Shown here: positions 1 to 6,534 of the stretch, piece after piece
Layout: every line of letters starts with the position of its first letter
Numbering within the stretch: position 1 is the stretch's first letter
Assembly (NCBI GenBank): GCA_002399285.1
Contig: DHDI01000014.1
Location: forward strand, 148,196 to 162,284
DNA length: 14,089 nt
Reading direction: 5' to 3'
DNA from: Thermoanaerobacterales bacterium UBA4880
Lineage (GTDB): Bacteria; Bacillota; Thermoanaerobacteria; Thermoanaerobacterales; UBA4877
Position numbers and translations under genes: made by a program
Notes under the pieces: generated by a model
The model's input: the letters and a program-made list of their open reading frames with translations, nothing else
Told to the model about the DNA's origin: nothing
Database searches by the model: none

Positions 1-485
1 ATGGTGTAGCTGACAATATCCCTGCTACACAGGTCGAGAATCGGAGACAGGTAAAGTTTCTGGCCAAACAGGCAAAACTCCGTCACATCTGTCACCCACT
101 TTTGATTCGGCTTTGCTGCTTCAAAGTTCCGTTCCAGTAGATTGGTGGCAATCTTGCCGACCTCACCCTTGTAGGACTTGTACTTCTTAATTCGCACCCG
201 GCAGATCAGTCCCAGCTCCTTCATCAGCCGCTGCACTGTCTTGTGATTGATACAAAAGCCCCGGTCATGCAGCTCCGCCGTGATGCGACGGTAGCCGTAC
301 CGCCCTTTGTGCTCGTGGTAGATTGCCGAAATCTGGTCCTTGATCTCGCTGTATTTGTCTGGTTCTGCTTGCCGTTTGGTATGGTAGTAATAAGTCGCAC
401 GCGGGATTTGAGCGATAGAGAGCAATAATGTCAACGAAAATTCTTGCCTTAGCTTTTGAATCACCTGCGCTTTTTGCGCTGGTGT
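1..485 (-). CDS. IS3-family transposase OrfB (DDE integrase), partial
   Basis: The minus strand is open from about 485 to the window edge, giving roughly 160 residues of an IS3-family OrfB. Visible parts are the N-terminal segment QIPRATYYYHTKR, the HTH_21-like block with YGYRRITAEL and TVQRLMKELGL, and the start of the RNase H-like integrase core with WVTDVTEF (first catalytic Asp) and the ILDLCSRDIV segment. The third acidic residue would lie beyond position 1. It overlaps the OrfA stop in the -1 frame at an A-rich stretch (GCGCAAAAAGCG, about 469-480), the usual place for programmed -1 frameshifting in this family. No independent start codon with a ribosome binding site is evident, which fits expression only as an OrfAB fusion. 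Because OrfA is broken, this OrfB is probably not expressed. Confidence 0.8.
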
Positions 486-842
486 CGCTCGTCTTCCAAA
501 ACCAAGGCTTACAAGTCTTTAGGTACGTATTCTTTGCACACAGACGCTGATTTTCTGCAATTAAATCTCCCTCGACCTTTTTGTCAAACTTTGGTTTACG
601 TACTTTCTACAAGCCGCCCGCTGTGCTGGAGCGTCCGTACCGTTCTATGTACAATCCTTCCGGATCTTCTTCCAGATAGATGCGCTCCCAGTGTGCGATA
701 TGCTACTTGCGTTGCCAACGCCAAATCGCCGGGCTGTCTCTTTACAACTTACCCTCGCTTGATACATAGTCTCCACCACATGTTGCTTAAACGCTCCTGT
801 GTATTTTTGATTCAGTATCCTTTTGGCATGAAAACACCCCAT
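461..842 (-). pseudogene. IS3-family transposase OrfA, frameshifted remnant
   Basis: OrfA of IS3-family elements is the helix-turn-helix DNA-binding part of the transposase. Recognisable pieces are YTGAFKQHVVETMYQ and SCKETARRFGVG in one frame. They are followed in another frame by HWERIYLEEDPEGLYIER and RKPKFDKKVEGDLIAENQRL (an expected coiled coil), and in a third by ALVLEDERHQRKKRR ending at TGA (461-463). At least two frameshifts plus an in-frame TAG at 607-609 separate them. A further disruption lies right after the candidate start, where ATG CCA AAA GGA runs into TAC TGA. The gene is therefore dead as a continuous protein. The order of pieces matches an IS150-type OrfA throughout, so the assignment is firm even though the reading frame is not. 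Confidence 0.85.
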
Positions 843-890
843 GTGTCTTTTAGTATACCATAAAACGCCTCGGCATTTTCATGGATTTGA

Positions 891-2129
891 TTACACCCGG
901 CTGCTTATTTTTATTCCCTCATCCTCCGGCTTCTGCTTTTCAATTGAACCGGAACGTATCAGGGCGATCTTGGCGCATACCGGCCCTATCAGCTCATACA
1001 GCACCGACGAGGAGAGTATGATCGTAAGCAGCATATTTCCCGTAGCGGCAGGCAGCATTCTTCTCCCCAAAAAGGCCAGGCCGATGGCAACGCCGGCCTG
1101 TGGGATCAGGGCCAGGCCAAGGTAGTCGCGCACCTTATCCGTTGTCTTGGCCCACGCGCAGCCCAAATATGCTCCCAGGTATTTGCCCGCAATGCGGACT
1201 ATAAAATAAACCACTCCTATCGCCCCGGCTGTTTTAAAGGAGCCTATGTCCAGGCTCATCCCCGATACCACAAAAAACATTGATAAAATAGGCGGGGTGA
1301 ATTTATTCACCTGCTTATAGAGCTCACAGTCATCCGTCAAATTAATATATGCGGCGCCCAAAACCATGCATGCCAGAAGCGGAGAAACGTCCGCGGCGGC
1401 ACACAGGCCCGCGATGCCGAGCAGCAGAGAGATCGTCAGTATAAGCCTGTTATCCTCACTCCGCTGAGGGGTCATCAATTTGCTCAGCAGCACTCCGCCT
1501 GCAAAGCCCAATATCAATGCCCCGATATTATATATAATGGGCAAAACCAGCTCGCGAGCGGAAACGCCGGCTCCGCCGCCCGCATTTATTACGGCGGCGA
1601 CCGCGCTGAACGCAATAAGGCAAACGGCGTCGTCAAAGGCCACTATCTGCAGTAAAATATTCACAAAATCCCCGCGGGCATGATACTGCCGTATGGTGAC
1701 CATAGTGCTTGCCGGTGCCGTCGCCGTGGCTATCGCACCTAAAAGCAGGCAGAAATTCCAGTCTAAATGAAATATGGATCTTATGGATAAAGTGATCAAT
1801 ACGCCCGGCACCAACGACTCCAACAGGGTTATCAAAATGATGCCCGTCCCCGTTTCCTTAAAGACTTCCTTTTTGAAAAAGCGTCCCACGTCGAAGGCAA
1901 TAAACGACAAAGCAATATCGTTGATAAACCCCATGCCCTGAACCATACCCCGAGGAATCAGGTTGAGCGCATACGGGCCGATCAAAATACCCGCTATGAT
2001 ATAGCCGGTCACATTGGGCAGTTTCGCAAGTTTTGTGATGCGCGTCAGTAAAAAACCGGCAATAAGGATCAATGATAAAGATAAAAGTATTATTGTCGTA
2101 TCGTTTGTTTGATTTAAAAGACTGGCCAT
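891..2129 (-). CDS. KefB-type cation:proton antiporter (CPA2 family)
   Basis: This is an integral membrane antiporter, expected to exchange Na+ or K+ for protons across the cytoplasmic membrane. It has about 412 residues and roughly twelve hydrophobic segments. Family marks are an early GYIIAGILIGP segment, the ATATAPAST stretch, the acidic pair in AFDDAVCL, and LIPQAGVAIGLAF near the end. It has only the Na+/H+-exchanger membrane domain; there is no C-terminal TrkA-N nucleotide-binding domain as in full-length KefB/KefC. I chose the ATG at 2127-2129 because GGGAGG lies nine bases before it; an upstream ATG would add 23 residues but has no ribosome binding site. It is divergent from a LysR-type gene, which may control it. 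Ion specificity cannot be read from sequence. The C-terminus is intact despite the nearby insertion sequence. Confidence 0.88.
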   Translation of the reverse strand: MASLLNQTNDTTIILLSLSLILIAGFLLTRITKLAKLPNVTGYIIAGILIGPYALNLIPRGMVQGMGFINDIALSFIAFDVGRFFKKEVFKETGTGIILITLLESLVPGVLITLSIRSIFHLDWNFCLLLGAIATATAPASTMVTIRQYHARGDFVNILLQIVAFDDAVCLIAFSAVAAVINAGGGAGVSARELVLPIIYNIGALILGFAGGVLLSKLMTPQRSEDNRLILTISLLLGIAGLCAAADVSPLLACMVLGAAYINLTDDCELYKQVNKFTPPILSMFFVVSGMSLDIGSFKTAGAIGVVYFIVRIAGKYLGAYLGCAWAKTTDKVRDYLGLALIPQAGVAIGLAFLGRRMLPAATGNMLLTIILSSSVLYELIGPVCAKIALIRSGSIEKQKPEDEGIKISSRV

Positions 2130-2234
2130 AGATTCATCCCTCCCAAGCAAAACAATTACATAACTCATATGTACATAATAAAAAAGGTTATAATGCATTT
2201 GATCAGAGTTCTTAGTTTTGCTAATTCATTCGTC

Positions 2235-2257
2235 TTATGGTAATATTATAGTCATAA
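2235..2257. promoter_or_regulatory. dyad symmetry, candidate LysR-type operator
   Basis: A 23-bp imperfect palindrome has arms TTATG and CATAA separated by 13 bp with a partly symmetrical AT core. LysR-type regulators bind such interrupted dyads (T-N11-A class), commonly between themselves and a divergent target, which is the arrangement here. Assignment to the neighbouring LysR protein is an inference. Confidence 0.4.
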
Positions 2258-2272
2258 CTTTTATAAAGTAAA
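2245..2272 (-). promoter_or_regulatory. candidate promoter for the antiporter gene
   Basis: On the minus strand, TTTACT (2267-2272) and TATAAT (2245-2250) are separated by 16 bp, a fair sigma-A-type match. The -10 box lies inside the dyad at 2235-2257, so a regulator bound there would be expected to affect this promoter. Confidence 0.45.
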
Positions 2273-2325
2273 TTTATTTTTTTTTAGCATACCATAAAAT
2301 ATACTTATGATAGGAGGTGTAGTCA

Positions 2326-3228
2326 ATGATCGACCAAAAGCTTTACACACTGCTTGCGGTGGTCGAATTCAACAGCTATACCCGGGCGGCGGAACATCTT
2401 TCCCTGACGCAGCCGGCCGTGACTCAGCATATAAAACAATTGGAAAAGGAGCTCAGCGTAAAGATATTCAATCGCGTGGGGCGTGACATAAAGCCGACGA
2501 ATGAGGGGAATATAGTGATCCAATACGCCCGGAGAAGCATTGCCCTGTATAAGCGGATGCAGCAGAATATCCTCGACGCACAGCTTCACAAGAGCAGTCT
2601 CACCGTAGGCGTGACCCATACCGCAGAAAGCAATGCCGTGGCGGAGGTGCTGGCTAAATACAGCGCCAAAAATCCAGGCACAAGCATAACGATCATTACT
2701 GATACTATAAATAATCTTTATAATATGCTCAAAAACTATGAGGTGGACCTAGCCGTTGTGGAAGGTAACATAGAGGACGACAGCATAAACTCCATCTTGC
2801 TTGATACCGACTCTTTGATGCTGGTCGTCTCCAATAATCACCCGCTGGCAAAGAAGAGTATGGTAACGATAAACGAGCTGAAGAAACAGCCGCTGATCCT
2901 GCGCCGGCCGTCATCGGGAACAATGAATCTTTTTATATCGCATTTGGAGAGCCGCAACATATCCCTTGATGACTTCAATATCATCCTGGAAGTGGATAAT
3001 ATAGCGACTATCAAGGACCTCATAAGACGTGACATTGGGGTTTCCATACTGGCAAAAAGCGCATGTATGGACGAAGTCAAGAAAGGGAAGATCACCGTGC
3101 TTCCCATTGAAAACCTCAGCATGACCAGGGAGATCAACATTTTATATCCTAATGACTTTAAACATATGGATATACTGCAAAACATCGTAGCAGAGTACAA
3201 CAAGGCGGTCAAGCTCTACTCTTCTTAA
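2326..3228 (+). CDS. LysR-family transcriptional regulator
   Basis: A 300-residue protein of typical LysR length. Residues about 3-60 form the winged helix-turn-helix, with FNSYTRAAEHLSLTQPAVTQ and IKQLEKELSVKIFNR as recognition and wing segments, followed by a linker helix. Residues about 90-295 match a periplasmic-binding-protein-like effector domain (for example LTVGVTHTAESNAVAEVLAK and DLAVVEGNIEDDSI). The start is fixed by AGGAGG at 2312-2317, eight bases before the ATG. It is transcribed divergently from the KefB-type antiporter, the classical layout for a LysR activator or repressor of the adjacent gene. The effector cannot be predicted. It is oriented towards prmC, with the prmC terminator just beyond it. 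Confidence 0.92.
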   Translation: MIDQKLYTLLAVVEFNSYTRAAEHLSLTQPAVTQHIKQLEKELSVKIFNRVGRDIKPTNEGNIVIQYARRSIALYKRMQQNILDAQLHKSSLTVGVTHTAESNAVAEVLAKYSAKNPGTSITIITDTINNLYNMLKNYEVDLAVVEGNIEDDSINSILLDTDSLMLVVSNNHPLAKKSMVTINELKKQPLILRRPSSGTMNLFISHLESRNISLDDFNIILEVDNIATIKDLIRRDIGVSILAKSACMDEVKKGKITVLPIENLSMTREINILYPNDFKHMDILQNIVAEYNKAVKLYSS

Positions 3229-3280
3229 GTCCGCAGTCGGCTTTCGATCAGGATCAAGCGGTATGGAAGGCATAGAAAAA

Positions 3281-3314
3281 GGCCCGGCGCCGATCTTACG
3301 ATCAGTCTCGGGCC
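3281..3314 (-). terminator. rho-independent terminator of the prmC operon
   Basis: GGCCCG (3281-3286) pairs with CGGGCC (3309-3314), with an inner GATC/GATC stem around a TTAC loop. Read on the minus strand the hairpin is followed directly by CCTTTTT-like sequence (3276-3280 are A on the plus strand). It overlaps the prmC stop codon at 3302-3304. The plus strand has no T-run after the hairpin, so it serves the minus strand. Confidence 0.75.
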
Positions 3315-4150
3315 CGCATCCGGCCTACGGCCACCCTGTCTAAGCCGGCCATATCCTTTATTACCCGTATATCCTTATAATCACGGTCCATCATTGAGGC
3401 CACTTCATCGGCCTCATCATATCCTATTTCGAGCGCCAGTATCCCGTTATCCCTGAGATGCTGCGGCGCCTCTTCTATAATGCGCTCATAGAACTCTATG
3501 CCGCTGCCTCCTCCGTCCAAGGCCTCAGCCGGTTCATACGATACCTCAGACATCAGGCCGGCCATATCTCCGCTCCTTATGTACGGCGGATTGCTTACGA
3601 CAGCGTCGGCCGCAATACCGGCAGGCAGAGGCTGATAGAGATCGCCGTGCAGCACCTTCACCCTGTCCGCCACGTGCAGCCTTTCCGCATTGCGCTTGGC
3701 CGTGCTGCAAGCGGCATCCGATATGTCCAAAGCATATATATGCGCATCATATAAATAATGGGCCAGGGAAACGGCGATCGCCCCTGAACCCGTACATAGG
3801 TCAATGACTGCGGCGTTTTGGGGAAGCATGCCCATGACGGTCTCCACGAGCAGCTCCGTCTCCGGCCGGGGTATTAGCACTCCTTCGCTTACCGCAAAAT
3901 CCAATCCCATGAACTCCCTGTGACCCGTTATATAGCTTATGGGATATCTATTTTCTCTCATGCCCAGATATTTGCAGTACGATCCATACCGTTTTTCGGG
4001 AAGAACCTCATTGAGGCGGGACAGCAGCTTGGCCCTGTTGATGCCGCAGGCGCAGGACAGAAGCACCTCGGCGTCCAGCCTGGCCGTGTCTATCCCGGCA
4101 GCCTCAAGCCGCTCCGTCCCTTCTTTCAAAGCCTCACGGTATAATGTCAT
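3302..4150 (-). CDS. prmC: peptide chain release factor N5-glutamine methyltransferase PrmC (HemK)
   Basis: PrmC transfers a methyl group from S-adenosylmethionine to the glutamine of the GGQ motif in release factors RF1 and RF2, raising termination efficiency. The 282-residue product has an N-terminal helical domain (about 1-75), then a Rossmann methyltransferase domain. Diagnostic parts are GVLIPRPETELLVE (90-103), the SAM motif DLCTGSGAIA (117-126) and the catalytic NPPY (187-190). I chose the ATG at 4148-4150, which overlaps the end of the upstream DUF1385 gene by 17 bases and is preceded by a GAGGGCGACG stretch; an upstream ATG at 4195 lies deeper in that gene and adds 15 residues not typical of the family. 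It is the last gene of rpmE-DUF1385-prmC. In many Firmicutes prfA (RF1) is adjacent, but here a terminator follows. Confidence 0.95.
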   Translation of the reverse strand: MTLYREALKEGTERLEAAGIDTARLDAEVLLSCACGINRAKLLSRLNEVLPEKRYGSYCKYLGMRENRYPISYITGHREFMGLDFAVSEGVLIPRPETELLVETVMGMLPQNAAVIDLCTGSGAIAVSLAHYLYDAHIYALDISDAACSTAKRNAERLHVADRVKVLHGDLYQPLPAGIAADAVVSNPPYIRSGDMAGLMSEVSYEPAEALDGGGSGIEFYERIIEEAPQHLRDNGILALEIGYDEADEVASMMDRDYKDIRVIKDMAGLDRVAVGRMRARD

Positions 4151-5057
4151 CGTCGCCCTCGATTTCCAGTATAGCCTCAAGCGAAGCAATGGCAACGGCC
4201 AGCTGCGAATCGTCCGGCTCCCGCGTGGTAAGCTTCTGCAGCATCATGCCCGGATATGCCACGATCCTTGCAAGGGCGCTGTTGCTTCTGCCTGCCCATC
4301 TTATGAGTTCGTAAGATATACCCGCTACGACGGGTAAAAGGACGATCCTCAGAACGACTCTGGTCAACAAATTAGGCCAGCTGAATAACGAGAAAAGAAG
4401 TATGCTTACCACCATGACCAAAAACATAAAATTGGTTCCGCAGCGTGGATGCAGGGTGGAATATTTTCTTGCGTTTTCGGGCGTGAGCTCCTCTTCATGC
4501 TCATAGCAGTGTATGGTCTTATGCTCTGCGCCGTGGTATTCAAATACCCTCCTGATATCCTGCATATTTGAGATCGCCACAAGATACAGCAGAAAAACAG
4601 TGACCCTTATGACGCCTTCTATAAGATTGAGGAGAAATCCCGATTGGGTAAACTCCTTTGCCAGATTGGCCGTCCATGTGGGAAGAATGAAGAACAGCAA
4701 AACGGCCAGGCCGAGAGAAATAACAAGCGAAAAGCCCATGACAAAATTATCGAGCTTTTCGCCGAGTCTCTTCTCCAGAAATCTATCAAAAGCGGTGGGT
4801 TCCTCTTCTATATCCTCGCCCGCCACATCCGCCGAATAGGTAATCGCATTTATTCCCATGACCAGCGACTCGATCAGGGATACCATTCCCCTCAGAAAAG
4901 GCAATTTAAAAACGGGATGCCTGTCTGAAAAGGCAGTTATCCCTTTTCTGTCTATGCTTATCCCATCTTTATTTCGTACGGCAATGGCCACATTGGTCCT
5001 GCCCCGCATCATAACGCCCTCAATGACGGCCTGGCCGCCGATCAGCGTCTTCCGCAT
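4134..5057 (-). CDS. DUF1385 family integral membrane protein (YqhQ-like)
   Basis: The 307-residue product begins MRKTLIGGQAVIEGVMMRG, the hallmark of DUF1385 proteins. It also carries the conserved EYHGAEHKTIHCYE and HPRCGTNF blocks and several hydrophobic segments (around residues 105-130, 142-165, 205-225 and 232-252). The family is widespread in Firmicutes and commonly lies next to prmC and rpmE; its biochemical role is not established, though the conserved His, Glu and Cys residues suggest metal binding or catalysis. The ATG at 5055-5057 is preceded by GGAGGTGAT at ideal distance; a longer form beginning at 5114 would span that ribosome binding site and is unlikely. It overlaps prmC by 17 bp, pointing to translational coupling. 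Confidence 0.92.
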   Translation of the reverse strand: MRKTLIGGQAVIEGVMMRGRTNVAIAVRNKDGISIDRKGITAFSDRHPVFKLPFLRGMVSLIESLVMGINAITYSADVAGEDIEEEPTAFDRFLEKRLGEKLDNFVMGFSLVISLGLAVLLFFILPTWTANLAKEFTQSGFLLNLIEGVIRVTVFLLYLVAISNMQDIRRVFEYHGAEHKTIHCYEHEEELTPENARKYSTLHPRCGTNFMFLVMVVSILLFSLFSWPNLLTRVVLRIVLLPVVAGISYELIRWAGRSNSALARIVAYPGMMLQKLTTREPDDSQLAVAIASLEAILEIEGDDDIIP

Positions 5058-5151
5058 ATATATCACCTCCGATATGTCTCCGGCATTTTTGCACGCCGGA
5101 TCTGCCGACATCACTCCGATGGAACGGAGATGATTTTCTCAACCTCTGCTA

Positions 5152-5370
5152 TTACTTTTCATCATTATTCTTTATGCCGTATCTCTTGTTGAATCTGTCT
5201 ATCCTTCCGCCGCTGTCTATAAGCTTTTGCTGTCCGGTATACAAAGGATGGCACTTTGAACAGATTTCCACATGGATCTCCTTCTTGGTGGAACCGGTCA
5301 CAAAAGTATTGCCGCATGCGCACTTCACTACCGCATCTTCGTAGAATTTCGGATGAATTCCTTCCCTCAT
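5152..5370 (-). CDS. rpmE: 50S ribosomal protein L31 (zinc-binding type)
   Basis: A 72-residue L31 protein of the large ribosomal subunit. It begins [20 protein letters not shown] and continues with [13 protein letters not shown] and [10 protein letters not shown], all typical of L31. The CAC pair and CSKC pair give the four cysteines of the C+ (zinc-containing) form, as opposed to the zinc-independent paralogue made under zinc starvation. The ATG at 5368-5370 follows GAGGTGAT at good distance; an in-frame GTG three codons earlier lies inside that ribosome binding site. A strong promoter lies just upstream, and the DUF1385 gene and prmC follow. rho, which often precedes rpmE in Firmicutes, is about 4 kb away here. 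Confidence 0.96.
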   Translation of the reverse strand: MREGIHPKFYEDAVVKCACGNTFVTGSTKKEIHVEICSKCHPLYTGQQKLIDSGGRIDRFNKRYGIKNNDEK

Positions 5371-5408
5371 CTGTATCACCTCGCTTAAATCTCTACTTTA
5401 ACCAAATA

Positions 5409-5437
5409 ATTATAGCATAAAAGCATGGACGGTGCAA
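5409..5437 (-). promoter_or_regulatory. promoter of rpmE operon
   Basis: On the minus strand, TTGCAC (5432-5437) and a perfect TATAAT (5409-5414) are separated by 17 bp, and TGC directly before the -10 makes it an extended -10 site. Transcription would start near 5402, leaving a leader of about 30 nt before rpmE. A 5-bp inverted repeat GACGG/CCGTC (5428-5443) overlaps the -35 box. Confidence 0.8.
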
Positions 5438-5443
5438 GCCGTC

Positions 5444-5674
5444 AGAAAATGTCCGGATAGTATATGAGGTATACATGGAAATTTATGCTTATTAAAAATA
5501 ATAATAGCTATGGAAAACTCAATAAAAAAAGCCTATTGGCAATTTAATAACATATGATGTTATTATTGTTAATGATGTTATTATTGTTAATGGCGTAACA
5601 ATAATACGAGATAGCTATGATATTGGCAAATGAGCCGTATCCGGCACGAAGCCCCCGTATCGAAAGAAGTGATA
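5444..5674 (+). promoter_or_regulatory. AT-rich leader of the ABC importer operon
   Basis: This gene-free stretch is distinctly AT-rich. It holds an 18-bp perfect tandem repeat with a following inverted half copy (5556-5605) and two TATTGGCAA direct repeats (5534-5542 and 5621-5629). A candidate promoter is TTGGCA (5536-5541) with TATTAT (5561-5566) at 19 bp, wider than usual, so I hold it loosely. No open reading frame of note is seen. Confidence 0.45.
5556..5605. repeat. 18-bp tandem repeat with inverted third copy, possible operator
   Basis: GATGTTATTATTGTTAAT occurs twice head-to-tail without mismatch (5556-5573 and 5574-5591). ATTATTGTTA of the second copy (5580-5589) is then mirrored by TAACAATAAT (5596-5605) with a 6-nt spacer. 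Position just upstream of a transporter operon suggests regulator binding sites; the partner protein is unknown. Confidence 0.7.
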
Positions 5675-6460
5675 ATGTTGCAGGGAATATCAATCAAGAA
5701 TCTTTCTTTCTCCTATGACAATGACCGATTGATCCTAAAAGACATCAATATGGAAGTATATGCCGGTGAGTTTGTCTGCCTCCTAGGGCAATCAGGCTGT
5801 GGCAAAAGCACTTTTTTGCGTTTACTGATGGGTCTGGAGACCCCGACGGCAGGTGAGATATTGCTGAATGATCAGCCCATAAAAGGGCCCAGCTTGGATA
5901 GGGGCGTCGTATTCCAGGATTACAGCTTATTCCCTTGGATGACTGCAGGAGATAATATAATGCTGGCTCTGCAGCAGCGATTTCCTCAGCGTAAGAAAAA
6001 AGAGCTTAAACAACTGGCGGTCGATAAGCTTAAAGACGTGGGTCTGGATAGCTCGGTCTATATTAAACTGCCTAAAGAACTGTCCGGCGGAATGAACCAG
6101 CGGTGTGCCATCGCCCAGGCGTTCAGCATGGACCCCTCAATCCTTCTGATGGACGAGCCGTTCGGCGCTCTCGATGCAATCACGCGGGCCAGGCTGCAGG
6201 ACCTGGTATTGGAACTTTGGTCAAAACAGACGTCAAAGAAGACTGTATTTTTCGTCACTCATGATGTGGACGAGGCCATACTTTTGGCCAATCGGATCGT
6301 CGTCTTGGGACAATCTCCCAGCACCGTAATATATGAAGACCACATCTCCGAAGAAAAAAGGCCGACGCGTGAGAATCAATTTAAGGACCCTGAAGTGCTG
6401 CGCAGACGCAATGAATTGATACTCCAAATTAATAACGACGTGGTATCCCGTATTTCTTAA
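5675..6460 (+). CDS. ABC importer ATPase (SsuB/TauB/NitT class)
   Basis: The ATP-hydrolysing subunit, which would sit on the cytoplasmic face of the importer and drive uptake. The 261 residues contain all ABC motifs: Walker A GQSGCGKST, Q-loop VVFQDYSLFPW, signature LSGGMNQRCAIAQAF, Walker B ILLMDEPFGALD and switch FFVTHDVDEA. The pattern, including VFQDYSLFPWMTA, places it with nitrate/sulfonate/taurine/thiamine-precursor importers. I chose the ATG at 5675, preceded by AGAAGTGATA; an ATG at 5630 would add 15 residues without a ribosome binding site. It is the first gene of a plus-strand operon with the binding protein and permease. Specificity is not encoded in this subunit. Confidence 0.93.
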   Translation: MLQGISIKNLSFSYDNDRLILKDINMEVYAGEFVCLLGQSGCGKSTFLRLLMGLETPTAGEILLNDQPIKGPSLDRGVVFQDYSLFPWMTAGDNIMLALQQRFPQRKKKELKQLAVDKLKDVGLDSSVYIKLPKELSGGMNQRCAIAQAFSMDPSILLMDEPFGALDAITRARLQDLVLELWSKQTSKKTVFFVTHDVDEAILLANRIVVLGQSPSTVIYEDHISEEKRPTRENQFKDPEVLRRRNELILQINNDVVSRIS

Positions 6461-6534
6461 GTGATCCATCAAACACACAGGTTTTGTTTATAGCTATCAG
6501 GTCAATTAAAAACAGCGAAAGGGATGAAGCCATT

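Larger units (their letters stand above)
1..860 (-). mobile_element. IS3-family (IS150-like) insertion sequence, partial and degraded
   Basis: Read on the minus strand, this stretch encodes an IS3-type OrfA followed by OrfB in the -1 frame, the usual arrangement in this family. The transposase 5' end is on the right and the left part runs off the window, so about 0.86 kb of an element normally near 1.2-1.4 kb is seen. The likely right tip is near 860, where the minus strand starts TGGTATACTAAAAGACAC. The exact terminal repeat cannot be confirmed because the other end is missing. Damage in orfA suggests this copy cannot move by itself. It sits about 30 bp beyond the stop of the antiporter gene and does not disrupt it. 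Confidence 0.85.

Noticed and set aside
456..863. Plus-strand open frame of 135 codons over the IS remnant
   Set aside because: It lies opposite clear OrfA/OrfB transposase pieces on the minus strand, has no ribosome binding site and its composition is that of an antisense shadow.
5370..5402. Autoregulatory L31 leader RNA ahead of rpmE
   Set aside because: The predicted transcript start leaves only about 30 nt before the start codon, with no clear structure.
5556..5605. CRISPR array
   Set aside because: The two units abut with no spacer, are AT-rich and only 18 bp long, and no cas gene is present.
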